Shown: positions 18,398 to 26,811 of the stretch, one piece after another
How the letters are laid out: the number at the start of each line of letters is the position of its first letter
Position numbering within the stretch: the stretch's first letter is position 1
Source: SAR86 cluster bacterium
GTDB taxonomy: Bacteria > Pseudomonadota > Gammaproteobacteria > Magnimaribacterales > D2472
Length of the DNA: 64,000 nt
Assembly (NCBI GenBank): GCA_023703655.1
Contig: CP097973.1
Span: forward strand, 540,170-604,169
Direction: 5' to 3'
Made by a program: the position numbers and the translations under genes
Notes under the pieces: generated by a model
Seen by the model: the letters and a program-made list of their open reading frames with translations, nothing else
The model's database searches: none
What the model was told of the DNA's origin: nothing

Positions 18398-18887
18398 AGA
18401 GAAGAAAGATCATTTTATTAGTCCAATATCTCTGGACTATAACTACACTGCAGGGGCTGCAACCACCAGATTTTTAAAAAAAGTTTCTGAAGGTAAAATT
18501 GTTGGCCAGAAATGTCCAAAATGTACAGCAGTGTATGTACCTCCACGAGGAAGTTGTCCAAGATGTGGTGTGGCAACTGAGGAGGAAGTTGAATTAGTTG
18601 ATAAAGGTAGTGTTGAGTCTTTTACTATTGTCCACATACCAATTCCTGGAAATCCAATTGTGCCACCATATGTATGTGCGATGATTAGGCTTGAAGGTGC
18701 CAACATTTCATTTCTTCATCTTATACAAGAGATTGATTTAAAAGATATTAGGATAGGCATGCGAGTTGAAGCTGTATGGAAAGATAAATCTGAATGGGAT
18801 ACAACACTTGAAAATATTAAATGGTTTAAGCCTTCAGGTGGAGATGATATCGATCCATCAGAATACAGATTTAAGGGCCCAGAATGA
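18390..18887 (+). CDS. DUF35 zinc-ribbon/OB-fold acyl-CoA-binding protein (ChsH2-like partner)
   Basis: A 165-residue DUF35 protein with the full zinc ribbon, Cys42-x2-Cys45 and Cys56-x2-Cys59, then the OB fold (GSVESFTIVHIP ... PYVCAMIRLEGANISFLHLI ... GMRVEAVW). Known relatives pair with thiolase-fold proteins: the DUF35 part of ChsH2 with Ltp2 in bacterial steroid side-chain retro-aldol cleavage, and the archaeal thiolase/HMG-CoA synthase complex. It overlaps the gene before by 8 bases and the thiolase-like gene after by ATGA. I infer that it channels or positions the CoA substrate for one of the thiolase-fold proteins. Confidence 0.88.
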   Translation: MSEEKKDHFISPISLDYNYTAGAATTRFLKKVSEGKIVGQKCPKCTAVYVPPRGSCPRCGVATEEEVELVDKGSVESFTIVHIPIPGNPIVPPYVCAMIRLEGANISFLHLIQEIDLKDIRIGMRVEAVWKDKSEWDTTLENIKWFKPSGGDDIDPSEYRFKGPE

Positions 18888-19939
18888 AAGATATTTACAT
18901 AATTGCTTATGCTCAAAATCCAATACTTGCCGATGCTAAAGCTGCAAATGAAGTAGAGCTTATTATGCCTGTCGTTCACGAAGTATTTCGTCAAACTGGT
19001 TTAAGTCAAAAAGATATCGATTTCACATGCTCAGGAAGTTGTGATTATTTGCAAGGAGCGGCTTTTGCTTTTGTTGAGGGTCTTTCAGCAATTCAAACCA
19101 ATCCACCAATCAAAGAATCCCATGTTGAAATGGATGCAGCTTGGGCCTTATATGAGTGCATGTTAAAAATAAGCTCAGGTGACACCGAAAGTGCTTTAAT
19201 TTATGGATTCGGTCGATCTTCACCTGGAAATTTGGATTCAATAATTTCCCTTCAAACAGATCCATATTATTTATCTCCATTATGGGTTGACAGGATTTCT
19301 TATGCTGCACTTCAAGCTAATACACTATTGCAACACGGAACCATTAGCCATGATGAGATGTATGATGCAATTGTTGAATCTATGGAGTTTGCAAAGTCAA
19401 ATCCTAATGCCTTAGTCAGTAATGCTCCCAGTAAAGAAGAATATGTAGCAGAGCAAAAACTATCTACTCCACTTAATAAATTTGATGTCGCTCCAGTTTC
19501 AGATGGTGCTTCGGCAATGATTATTTGTACAAAAGATTTTGCAAAAAATCTTAATCTAGATCATGTAAAGATAAATCAAGTTTGTCACAATATCGAGTCA
19601 TCAAATATTGGAACACGAGACTTATCTACTTCAACAAGCCTTTTAGATCTCTCAACAAAACTCAATCTTACAAATTTAAGTGTTGATATTGCTGAGCTTC
19701 ACTCTCAGTATAGTCATGAAATAGTTTTTCTTAAAAAATTGCTTGGGCTAGATAACACTTCGGTGAATGCATCAGGCGGCCCATTGTCAGGGAATGTCAT
19801 GATGGCTGCTGGATTAGACTGCATTGGAAAAACCTATGAGTATCTAAAATCTAAAGACGTTACGAATGGCCTTGCCCATGCAACGTCAGGCCCATGTTTA
19901 CAACAAAATATGCTTCTGCACATGGAGAGAGTTAAATGA
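18884..19939 (+). CDS. Thiolase-fold protein (lipid-transfer/SCPx-thiolase-like) lacking thiolase catalytic residues
   Basis: A 351-residue thiolase-superfamily member. Recognisable pieces are the first strand IIAYAQNPI, the EMDAAWALYECM segment, the APVSDGASAMII strand (the usual DGAAA region) and NASGGPLSGN near the C-terminus. The nucleophile motif and the GHPxG histidine are missing (the latter reads SGNVMMA), and the terminal Cys-x-Gly-Gly segment is changed to TSGPC. A normal thiolytic reaction is therefore unlikely; Ltp2-like retro-aldolases show similar losses. It is ATGA-coupled to both neighbours. It may be a catalytic aldolase or a non-catalytic subunit paired with the next gene product. 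Confidence 0.82.
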   Translation: MKDIYIIAYAQNPILADAKAANEVELIMPVVHEVFRQTGLSQKDIDFTCSGSCDYLQGAAFAFVEGLSAIQTNPPIKESHVEMDAAWALYECMLKISSGDTESALIYGFGRSSPGNLDSIISLQTDPYYLSPLWVDRISYAALQANTLLQHGTISHDEMYDAIVESMEFAKSNPNALVSNAPSKEEYVAEQKLSTPLNKFDVAPVSDGASAMIICTKDFAKNLNLDHVKINQVCHNIESSNIGTRDLSTSTSLLDLSTKLNLTNLSVDIAELHSQYSHEIVFLKKLLGLDNTSVNASGGPLSGNVMMAAGLDCIGKTYEYLKSKDVTNGLAHATSGPCLQQNMLLHMERVK

Positions 19940-21081
19940 TTGATGCTGCTGTTATTGGTGTAGGTCAAACTAAATATGATTCCAAAAGACGGGACGTTTC
20001 AGTAGGTGGTCTCGTAAGAGAAGCAATTGATAATGCTATGAAACACGCAAATGTTGATTGGGATGCGATTGATGCAGTAATACTTGGGAAAGCTCCAGAT
20101 ATGTTTGAGGGTATTATGATGCCTGAACTCTCATTAGCGGACGCCATTGGAGCAGTTGGTAAACCTGTGCTAAGGGTTCACACGGCTGGAAGTGTTGGTG
20201 GAAGCACTTCGGTGATTGCTGCTACCCATGTTACGTCTGGAAATTTTGATACAGTGCTTACTGTCACTTTTGAAAAACAATCTGAATCAAATGCAACATG
20301 GGCATTATCTCCAAAATATCCATATTCTCCTCATATTAATGCAGGTGCTGGCGGATATTTTGCACCATACATGCGAGAGTATATTCGTAGGTACAACGCA
20401 CCTGAAAATATTGGCTGGATAGTCGCAGCAAAAGATAGACAAAATGCATTAAAAAATCCATATGCTCATCTACAAATACCTAACATTGACGAAAAAATGG
20501 TTGCTGATACGCCAATGTTATGGGAGCCACTTAGATACTTAGAGAGCTGCCCATCCTCCGATGGAGCATGCGCTCTGGTTATATCTAATGAAAAACTTGC
20601 TAAAGGAAGAAAGGCTGCGTGGATTAAGGGTATGGCGGTTCGATCTGAGGGTACATTGTCAGCTGGAAGAGATGAAGTTAATCCTCAAGGTGGACAAGAT
20701 TGTGCTTCAGATATTTATAAGCAAGCTGGTATTTTAAATCCAAAAGATGAAATTGATTGCGCAGAAATATATGTCCCTTTTTCATGGTATGAGCCAATGT
20801 GGCTAGAAAATTTACATTTTTGTGATTTAGGTGAAGGCTGGAAATTAACTGAGAATGGAACAACAGCTCTTGATGGCGATCTTCCTATTAACATGTCGGG
20901 TGGTGTTTTATCATCCAATCCTATTGGTGCATCAGGTATGATCAGATTTGGAGAGGCAGCCTTGCAAGTTATGCATCAGGCAAATGAATATCAAGTAGAT
21001 GGTGCAAAATTAGCCATGGGGCATGCTTACGGTGGTGCATCTCAGTTTTTTGCGATGTGGGTTGTTGGTAACGAGAGGTAA
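19936..21081 (+). CDS. Thiolase-fold lipid-transfer protein (Ltp2-like, possible retro-aldolase)
   Basis: A 381-residue thiolase-superfamily protein closer to the SCP-x/lipid-transfer branch: AAVIGVGQTKY at the start, HTAGSVGGSTS where thiolases carry the nucleophilic Cys (Ser/Gly here), CPSSDGACALVIS, and SGGVLSSNPIGASG, in which the GHP histidine is Asn. The last active-site Cys is also absent (HAYGGASQFF, with a Tyr). These changes, together with the adjacent DUF35 gene, resemble Ltp2, which with ChsH2-DUF35 splits a beta-hydroxy acyl-CoA. Retro-aldol function is an inference from family knowledge. It is coupled by ATGA to the gene before and lies two bases before the crotonase. Confidence 0.85.
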   Translation: MIDAAVIGVGQTKYDSKRRDVSVGGLVREAIDNAMKHANVDWDAIDAVILGKAPDMFEGIMMPELSLADAIGAVGKPVLRVHTAGSVGGSTSVIAATHVTSGNFDTVLTVTFEKQSESNATWALSPKYPYSPHINAGAGGYFAPYMREYIRRYNAPENIGWIVAAKDRQNALKNPYAHLQIPNIDEKMVADTPMLWEPLRYLESCPSSDGACALVISNEKLAKGRKAAWIKGMAVRSEGTLSAGRDEVNPQGGQDCASDIYKQAGILNPKDEIDCAEIYVPFSWYEPMWLENLHFCDLGEGWKLTENGTTALDGDLPINMSGGVLSSNPIGASGMIRFGEAALQVMHQANEYQVDGAKLAMGHAYGGASQFFAMWVVGNER

Positions 21082-21083
21082 AT

Positions 21084-21881
21084 ATGGATACAAATCACGC
21101 AATTGTCGAAATTGATAAACATACATTGATAATCACGTTAAATCGCCCTGAAAAAAGAAATGCTCTTAGTCCGGGCATGCTCGTTACAGTCTACGAGGCA
21201 TGGAGACAACTTGATAATGATGATAATCTCAGATGTGCTATTTTGACAGGAGCTGGAGGTACTTTCTGTTCTGGAGCTGATCTGACAGCAATGAAAGGTG
21301 GGAATGAAGATTCCGAGATGATGAAAAAACTTGAAGAGATTCCTGACTTACATTGGCAAGCTCTTCTTAGACATAACAGACCGTGCAAACCTGTGATAGC
21401 TGCTGTTGAAGGTTTTGCTTTGGCTGGTGGTACAGAAATACTTCAAGGGACAGATATTAGAGTGGCTGGAAAGTCATCAACATTTGGTCTAACTGAACCT
21501 CAAAGAGGATTGTTTCCTTTAGGTGGATCAACAATAAGATTAAGACGTCAAATACCATATACACTTGCTGCTGAAATGTTATTAACAGGTAGAAGAGTGT
21601 CAGCTGAAGAAGCCTTGGATTATGGACTTATTGGTCATATTGTTGAGGACGGACATGCGCTCGAAAAGGCAAAAGAAATTGCTGAGAGGATATGTGACAA
21701 TGCACCACTATCTATTAAAGCAATTACAAAGTCACTTAGAGAATTCGATGAAAGTTTTCATGAAGTAGATGCGCTAAAAAAAGAAATTGAAATAGGGGAG
21801 CCTGTTTTTGCTAGTGAGGATACAATCGAAGGCTTGACAGCGTTTGCAGAAAAAAGAAAACCTATTTTTAAAGGCAAATGA
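21084..21881 (+). CDS. Enoyl-CoA hydratase/isomerase (crotonase) family protein
   Basis: A 265-residue crotonase: RPEKRNALSPGM, the oxyanion-hole segments GAGGTFCSGADL near residue 55-66 and KPVIAAVEGFALAGGTEI near 110, and a glutamate-containing GLTEPQRGLFPLGG. Crotonases hydrate, isomerise or cleave acyl-CoA. The strand order and length are canonical. It starts two bases after the thiolase-like gene and overlaps the second crotonase by ATGA. It would add water to the enoyl-CoA formed earlier in this pathway; no acyl-CoA dehydrogenase is in the window. Confidence 0.9.
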   Translation: MDTNHAIVEIDKHTLIITLNRPEKRNALSPGMLVTVYEAWRQLDNDDNLRCAILTGAGGTFCSGADLTAMKGGNEDSEMMKKLEEIPDLHWQALLRHNRPCKPVIAAVEGFALAGGTEILQGTDIRVAGKSSTFGLTEPQRGLFPLGGSTIRLRRQIPYTLAAEMLLTGRRVSAEEALDYGLIGHIVEDGHALEKAKEIAERICDNAPLSIKAITKSLREFDESFHEVDALKKEIEIGEPVFASEDTIEGLTAFAEKRKPIFKGK

Positions 21882-22615
21882 ATAAGCTACTGATTGAGGA
21901 TCATAATTCCTCAAAAATACTTACATTAAATCGACCTGATAAGATTAATGCTTTCGATGCAGAGTTATGGGGTCTTTTGGGTGGTACGCTCAATGCTTTC
22001 AGTGATGATGATGCTGTCAAGACTGTAATTGTCAAAGGCGCAGGTGGTAATTTCTCATCAGGCGTTGATCTTGCCAGCATGATGTCAGGCAATGGAAATG
22101 ATTATGAAAAACCTTTTGAGGATTGTATTGATGCATTAATGAATTTTAAAAAACCTTTGATTGCTTGCGCGGAGGGTATGGCAGTTGGAGGTGGCGCAAC
22201 CATATTATTACATTTTGACTATGTATTTTTATCTGACAATTTTAGACTTAAATATCCTTTTACCGAGTTAGGTTTAGTTCCAGAGGTTGGTAGCTCGTTT
22301 TTAATATATGACAAGCTAGGCTATCAAAAAGCATTTGATTTACTTACTACATCTGATTGGATAGATGCACATACATATTACTCGGAAGGTCTTGCTACAA
22401 AAGTTTGCAAAGATCCATTGACTGAGGCCATTAAATGTTCTGATTTAATCGAAACAAAATCTCAAGGAAGTCTTATTCAGACTAAAGCTATTTTAAAAGA
22501 GTTTCAAAAGGATAAATTATTACTTGCAAGACGCTTAGAAACAGAAGCAATGCAGAAATTGTATGGTTCGAAAGACAATCATGAAGCAGTAAAAAAATTT
22601 TTTGGAACCAAATAG
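21878..22615 (+). CDS. Enoyl-CoA hydratase/isomerase family protein
   Basis: A second, shorter crotonase of 245 residues: RPDKINAFDAELW, oxyanion segments GAGGNFSSGVDL and KPLIACAEGMAVGGGATI, then FTELGLVPEVGSS. The position of Glu in FTELGLVPE suits an enoyl-CoA isomerase or hydratase. It is only loosely similar to the preceding crotonase, so the two probably act at different steps. Start ATG overlaps the previous stop by 4 bases. It ends on the first base of the DedA start codon. Confidence 0.88.
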   Translation: MNKLLIEDHNSSKILTLNRPDKINAFDAELWGLLGGTLNAFSDDDAVKTVIVKGAGGNFSSGVDLASMMSGNGNDYEKPFEDCIDALMNFKKPLIACAEGMAVGGGATILLHFDYVFLSDNFRLKYPFTELGLVPEVGSSFLIYDKLGYQKAFDLLTTSDWIDAHTYYSEGLATKVCKDPLTEAIKCSDLIETKSQGSLIQTKAILKEFQKDKLLLARRLETEAMQKLYGSKDNHEAVKKFFGTK

Positions 22616-23121
22616 TGTCTTTTGAAAAATTACAGATCTTTCTGAACACAAATCCCGAATATGCTGGTTTAATAATTTTTTTGTTAGCTTTTGGTGAATC
22701 AATGGTCATAACAGGAAGCATACTACCAAGTGCAATCTTGTTTTCTGTCTGCGTATTTATATTTAATAGTGAGATTTTAAGCATTTATTTGATTGCATTA
22801 TTTGCCATGTTTGGATCTCACTTAGGTGACCTTGGCGGATTTTTTGTAGGAAAAACAATTGGACCAAATATTTTAAAAATGAGATTTTTTGAGAAACGAA
22901 GTAAGTTAATAGGCAGAGGTCAGAAATTTCTTGATAGATTTGGTGATTATGCTGTTATCTTTGGTAGGTTTGTACCAGCTATCAGGCCAATCGCTCCATT
23001 TTTAATCGGCCTATCAGACTTACGAGCAATAAGATTCTATAGAGCAGATATTATTGCTTGTCTATTGTGGGGTATAGCTTTAATATTTCTTGTACTTTCA
23101 GTGGGTAGCATATTCAAATGA
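22615..23121 (+). CDS. DedA-family membrane protein
   Basis: A 168-residue inner-membrane protein of the DedA/SNARE-associated family, thought to flip or transport lipids such as undecaprenyl phosphate or phosphatidylethanolamine. Features: FLLAFGESMVITGSILPS near the N-terminus, GSHLGDLGGFFVGKTIG, and the signature FGRFVPAIRPIAPFLIGL near residues 119-136. The start is GTG at 22615, which shares its first base with the preceding TAG stop. It overlaps the next small gene by 4 bases. It is smaller than E. coli DedA-type proteins (about 200-220 aa) but has all core motifs. Confidence 0.88.
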   Translation: MSFEKLQIFLNTNPEYAGLIIFLLAFGESMVITGSILPSAILFSVCVFIFNSEILSIYLIALFAMFGSHLGDLGGFFVGKTIGPNILKMRFFEKRSKLIGRGQKFLDRFGDYAVIFGRFVPAIRPIAPFLIGLSDLRAIRFYRADIIACLLWGIALIFLVLSVGSIFK

Positions 23122-23306
23122 GCATTTTAATAATTTCAATATTGACTATGATTGCGCTTCTATTTTTAGTAGTTCAATTATTAAAAGTTAATCAGACTAG
23201 TGGATTCCTAAAGATTTTACGTGATTTAATGATTGTTATTCTATCCTTAGGATTAACATTCTTGGTTTTTTATGTTGGATATAGACTTATGCGAGTATTT
23301 CTTTAA
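23118..23306 (+). CDS. Small two-helix membrane protein, unknown function
   Basis: A 62-residue protein with two predicted membrane helices (about 2-22 and 36-57) joined by a short basic/polar loop (KVNQTSGFLKILRD). I do not recognise the family. The 4-base ATGA overlap with DedA and the 1-base overlap with the HIT gene argue that it is really translated. It sits between a lipid flippase-like protein and a nucleotide-binding protein, which does not point to a job. Confidence 0.65.
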   Translation: MSILIISILTMIALLFLVVQLLKVNQTSGFLKILRDLMIVILSLGLTFLVFYVGYRLMRVFL

Positions 23307-23644
23307 TGGATGACTTATTTCTTAAAATTATTGATAAAGAAATTCCTGCAAACATCATTTTCGAAGATGAGGACATTCTTGCTTTTGAAGATATTAATCC
23401 ACAGGCTCCAACTCATATACTAATTATCCCAAAGAAACATATTGCTAAATTATCTGATGCAGATATTTCTGATCAAAAATTATTAGGTCATATGTTGATT
23501 AAAGCAAATGAAATTGCTGCGAATTTGAAATTGGATAATACCTTTCGTTTAGTTATAAATAATGGTGCAAATGCTGGGCAAAGCGTATTTCATCTGCATA
23601 TGCATCTTTTAAGCGGTAGAAGTTTTTCATGGCCACCAGGATGA
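23306..23644 (+). CDS. hinT: HIT-family nucleotide hydrolase (HinT-like)
   Basis: A 112-residue histidine-triad protein. The triad His96-Leu-His98-Met-His100 is present with the upstream NNGANAGQSVF segment, and the N-terminus FLKIIDKEIPANIIFEDED and the PQAPTHILIIPKKHI segment are typical of HinT. HinT enzymes hydrolyse aminoacyl-AMP and AMP-lysine. The start ATG shares a base with the previous stop, and its end overlaps the NTF2-like gene. The C-terminus is intact and of family length. Confidence 0.93.
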   Translation: MDDLFLKIIDKEIPANIIFEDEDILAFEDINPQAPTHILIIPKKHIAKLSDADISDQKLLGHMLIKANEIAANLKLDNTFRLVINNGANAGQSVFHLHMHLLSGRSFSWPPG

Positions 23645-24258
23645 ATTCCCTAGAAAAAAAAATCGATAAACTTGAATCAATTGAGGAAATAAAACAACTT
23701 GTTGCCAAATATGCTGTATCTCTTGATATGAGAGCAATAGATATGCATGTAAATTTATTTGTTGAGGATGTTAAAGTTGGAAAAGAGGGAGTTGGAAGAA
23801 AAGCGCTAAAAATTTGGGCTGACAAAACATTTAGAGATCAGTTTACAGGCACATCCCATCACATTGGCAATCATATTATTGAATTTATTGATCCTGACAA
23901 TGCACTTGGCCTATTGTATTCAAAAAATGAACACGAAACAGATAATGAATGGATCATTATGCAAATGTTGTATTGGGACGCATACAAAAGAGTAGATGGT
24001 ATTTGGTATTTTCAGAAAAGACTACCAATGTATTGGTATGCTACGGATTTAAATAAACCTCCACTTGGTTCAAAAAAAATGAGATGGCCAGATCAAGAAG
24101 CTTACGAAGGATATTTTCATGATCTATTTCCTACATGGAAAGAATTTTGGGATAGTAAATACAACAGGCATGCTGATGTCTCAACACCAGCTTTACCAAA
24201 TGAGTTTCTCAGAAAACTAAGAGGTGATAGTAAACCACCAAAAATTAAAGTTAGGTGA
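23641..24258 (+). CDS. SnoaL-like / NTF2-fold protein
   Basis: About 205 residues of the NTF2-like superfamily, starting with the helix SLEKKIDKLESIEEIKQLVAKYA typical of SnoaL_4 proteins and bile-acid dehydratase-like enzymes. The fold core is followed by a basic, aromatic tail (PLGSKKMRWPDQEAYEGYFHDLF) longer than in most relatives. I start at ATG 23641, which overlaps the HIT stop as ATGA; ATG 23629 is also open and adds four residues. A dehydratase or isomerase acting on the products of the upstream CoA cluster is plausible but not shown by sequence. Confidence 0.72.
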   Translation: MNSLEKKIDKLESIEEIKQLVAKYAVSLDMRAIDMHVNLFVEDVKVGKEGVGRKALKIWADKTFRDQFTGTSHHIGNHIIEFIDPDNALGLLYSKNEHETDNEWIIMQMLYWDAYKRVDGIWYFQKRLPMYWYATDLNKPPLGSKKMRWPDQEAYEGYFHDLFPTWKEFWDSKYNRHADVSTPALPNEFLRKLRGDSKPPKIKVR

Positions 24259-24349
24259 TTAAATAGGCTAAAATACCTAACAAGAAAACAAAACTCCCAA
24301 TAGCAATCATGAATGCTCCAAGATTAAATATTGTCTTTTTATCATCCAT
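24251..24349 (-). CDS. 32-residue single-helix membrane protein
   Basis: A very short gene: charged N-terminus MDDKKTIF, then one hydrophobic segment (about residues 10-30) ending in AYLIT. It is supported by a strong AGGAG ribosome binding site a few bases before ATG 24349, unusual for this AT-rich region. Function unknown. The head faces the metallo-beta-lactamase gene, and its end overlaps the NTF2-like gene by 8 bases. Confidence 0.5.
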   Translation of the reverse strand: MDDKKTIFNLGAFMIAIGSFVFLLGILAYLIT

Positions 24350-24369
24350 ACTCCTAATAATAAAAAAAT

Positions 24370-25395
24370 ATGAATACTGATACAAGACTAGTTTTTCCAT
24401 ATGAAGATGTTCCAAAAAATGGAACCATGCTAGAAATTGAAAATAATGTTCGATGGATAAGAATGCCATTACCCATGTCCTTGAATCATATAAATTTATG
24501 GTTAATTGGTGAATTAAATCAATCTACATTAATTGATACAGGAATGTATTATGAAGATGTAAAGAATGCATGGAATGATATTCTGGGAGAATCTGATATT
24601 AAACTTGAAAATATTATCGTAACTCATATGCATCCAGACCACATTGGGATGGCAGGTTGGTTATCCAGACATTTTCAAATTCCACTTTCAATGAGTAGAG
24701 GAGAATATTATCAATGCAGAGTATTAGCTTCGGATACAGGTGACAGAGTCCCAGAGGAGGCAATTAATTTTTATAAAAATGCTGGCCTAACAGATAACCA
24801 AATTGATGCATATGTTAAAAGATTTGGTTTCTTTGGATCAATGATCTCAACTCTCCCTGACTCATACAAAAGATTAAAAAATGGTGATTCTATCTCATTT
24901 GCTAATACTGATTGGTCTATTATTGATGGGTATGGCCATTCACCTGAACATATATGTTTGTATTCAAACGAAAAAAAATTATTGATTGCAGGTGATCAAT
25001 TATTACCAACTATCACATCAAATGTAGGAGTTTTTCCAACCGAGCCTTATGCAAATCCATTGGAAGATTGGTTGGATTCATGTAAAAAACTAAAAGATAT
25101 AGTTAGTGAGGACGCACTTGTTTTGCCATCCCATGGTAGGCCTTTTCTTGGAGCACATAAGAGATTAGATGCAATAATTAATCATCATGAAACAGCGCTT
25201 ACTAAATTGCACAATCTATTAGCTGAGCCTATGCGTTCAGTGGATACTTTTGAAGTGCTTTTTAAAAGAGAAATTGATGATACCAATTTACTGATGGCAA
25301 CTGGGGAGTCCTTAGCACATTTAAATTGCCTAATCGAAAGGGGTTTAGCAAAAAAATACTTTAAAAAGAATGTAGCATATTATGAGCAAGTCTAA
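24370..25395 (+). CDS. Metallo-beta-lactamase-fold hydrolase
   Basis: A 341-residue MBL-fold protein with the dinuclear-zinc motif His86-x-His88-x-Asp90-His91 in THMHPDHIGMAG, a later GHSPEHICLYS (third-histidine region) and AGDQLLPTI (bridging Asp). A further His lies in PSHGRP. The C-terminal helical region resembles members often annotated as thioester or lactone hydrolases next to CoA-degradation genes. It overlaps the MFS gene by 14 bases. The substrate is open; hydrolysis of a CoA thioester or lactone would fit the neighbourhood. Confidence 0.86.
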   Translation: MNTDTRLVFPYEDVPKNGTMLEIENNVRWIRMPLPMSLNHINLWLIGELNQSTLIDTGMYYEDVKNAWNDILGESDIKLENIIVTHMHPDHIGMAGWLSRHFQIPLSMSRGEYYQCRVLASDTGDRVPEEAINFYKNAGLTDNQIDAYVKRFGFFGSMISTLPDSYKRLKNGDSISFANTDWSIIDGYGHSPEHICLYSNEKKLLIAGDQLLPTITSNVGVFPTEPYANPLEDWLDSCKKLKDIVSEDALVLPSHGRPFLGAHKRLDAIINHHETALTKLHNLLAEPMRSVDTFEVLFKREIDDTNLLMATGESLAHLNCLIERGLAKKYFKKNVAYYEQV

Positions 25396-26629
25396 GCTCA
25401 ATCGAGTTGCTAAGTCATGGATAGCATATGATATGGGCAACTCAGCTTTTGCCACCACAGTTCTAGGTGCATTTTTTCCATTATTTTTCTCAAGTTATTG
25501 GGCAGGAGGCATGGATGAAATAACCATTACAAAAAACTATACAGCAGGATTAACCATCATAAATGTAATCATTTTAATTATGATGCCTATTATTGGTGCA
25601 ATTACAGATGTTAGGAGTTTAACTAAAACATTTTTTATTTTATTTACTTGTATCTCAAGTTTAACGGTTGGTTCATTTTATTTTATTGATTATGGTCAAT
25701 GGATCTTAGCGTTGTCTTTGTACGGTATTGCATTATTTTGCTTTGCAGCAAGCTTAGTGCTTTACGATAAAATTTTGTTATTTGTATCATCAAATGAGGA
25801 TGTAACCAAAATATCAGGATATGGATATGCTTTTGGTTATTTAGGTGGAGGCATACTTTTTGTTATTAATTCATTTATGGTTTTAAACCCATCATTCTTT
25901 GGCTTGCCAAGCGGAAGTGAGGGGGTAGTACTTGCTACGAAATGGTCTTTTGTCTCGGTAACCGTTTGGTGGTTAATTTTTTCAATGCCTATATTTATTT
26001 TTTATAGACAATTACCTTTTGAAACAGAGGGATCTTTTTCTGACGCTTTAAGACAAATATTTTCAACATTTAGACATATATCAGAGAATAAAAACATAGC
26101 TTTATTTTTACTTGCATTTTTCTTTTACATTGATGCAGTGCATACCATTATGCAACTTGCTGCAATGTTTGGTGATGGTATTGGTATTGATCAAAGCTCA
26201 ATAATATATGCATTAATATTAGTTCAATTCGTTGCATTTCCGGCTACATTATTTTGGTCATATTTTGGAAGTAGATATGGAGATAAAAATGTTATTTATT
26301 TAACAATATTCGTTTATTTGTTTGCATTATTTTTTTCATCAACTTTAAATAATGCTACAGATTTTTTTATCTTGGCTTTTTTTGTTGGTTCAATCCAAGG
26401 AGGTATACAAGCATCTTCAAGAAGCTTGTTTGCAAAAATTATTCCTGAAGATAAAGCAGGCGAATTATTTGGTTTTTATAATACTTTTGGTAGAGCTGGG
26501 TCTGTACTTGGACCGCTTCTTATAAATATTTTTCTATCATATTCAAATGACCTTAAAGTCGCACTTATCCCATTAGCGATTATTTTTTTAATAGGTCTGG
26601 TACTATTATATTTTGTAAAAGAAAGATGA
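25382..26629 (+). CDS. MFS transporter, UMF1 (Atg22-like) family
   Basis: A 415-residue protein with about twelve hydrophobic segments. The N-terminus VAKSWIAYDMGNSAFATTVLGAFFPLFF is the signature of the UMF1/Atg22-like MFS branch, with SRSLFAKIIPEDKAGELFGFY in the C-terminal half as its second landmark. Eukaryotic Atg22 exports vacuolar amino acids; bacterial substrates are mostly unknown. It overlaps the MBL gene before by 14 bases and the small protein after by 4. Confidence 0.88.
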   Translation: MSKSKLNRVAKSWIAYDMGNSAFATTVLGAFFPLFFSSYWAGGMDEITITKNYTAGLTIINVIILIMMPIIGAITDVRSLTKTFFILFTCISSLTVGSFYFIDYGQWILALSLYGIALFCFAASLVLYDKILLFVSSNEDVTKISGYGYAFGYLGGGILFVINSFMVLNPSFFGLPSGSEGVVLATKWSFVSVTVWWLIFSMPIFIFYRQLPFETEGSFSDALRQIFSTFRHISENKNIALFLLAFFFYIDAVHTIMQLAAMFGDGIGIDQSSIIYALILVQFVAFPATLFWSYFGSRYGDKNVIYLTIFVYLFALFFSSTLNNATDFFILAFFVGSIQGGIQASSRSLFAKIIPEDKAGELFGFYNTFGRAGSVLGPLLINIFLSYSNDLKVALIPLAIIFLIGLVLLYFVKER

Positions 26630-26811
26630 AATTATTCAGTAAAAAGTCGATTATTTTTTATAGTATCTTGGGATTGTTTAGCTTATTTATTGCTAGGTTT
26701 ATTAGGGATATATTTGATCTAGCTCTATACATAGAAATTTTAATTACAACTTTTATAATTATCCCGATGTATATGTTAGCAAGAAGACTTGCCAAGAAAT
26801 ATTTACTTTAA
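26626..26811 (+). CDS. Small membrane protein, unknown function
   Basis: A 61-residue protein with a basic N-terminus (MKLFSKK), two hydrophobic stretches (about 9-24 and 33-52) and a basic tail (ARRLAKKYLL). The ATG overlaps the transporter stop as ATGA, which suggests coupled translation. No family is recognised. It converges with the phosphodiesterase gene, overlapping by four bases. Confidence 0.6.
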   Translation: MKLFSKKSIIFYSILGLFSLFIARFIRDIFDLALYIEILITTFIIIPMYMLARRLAKKYLL

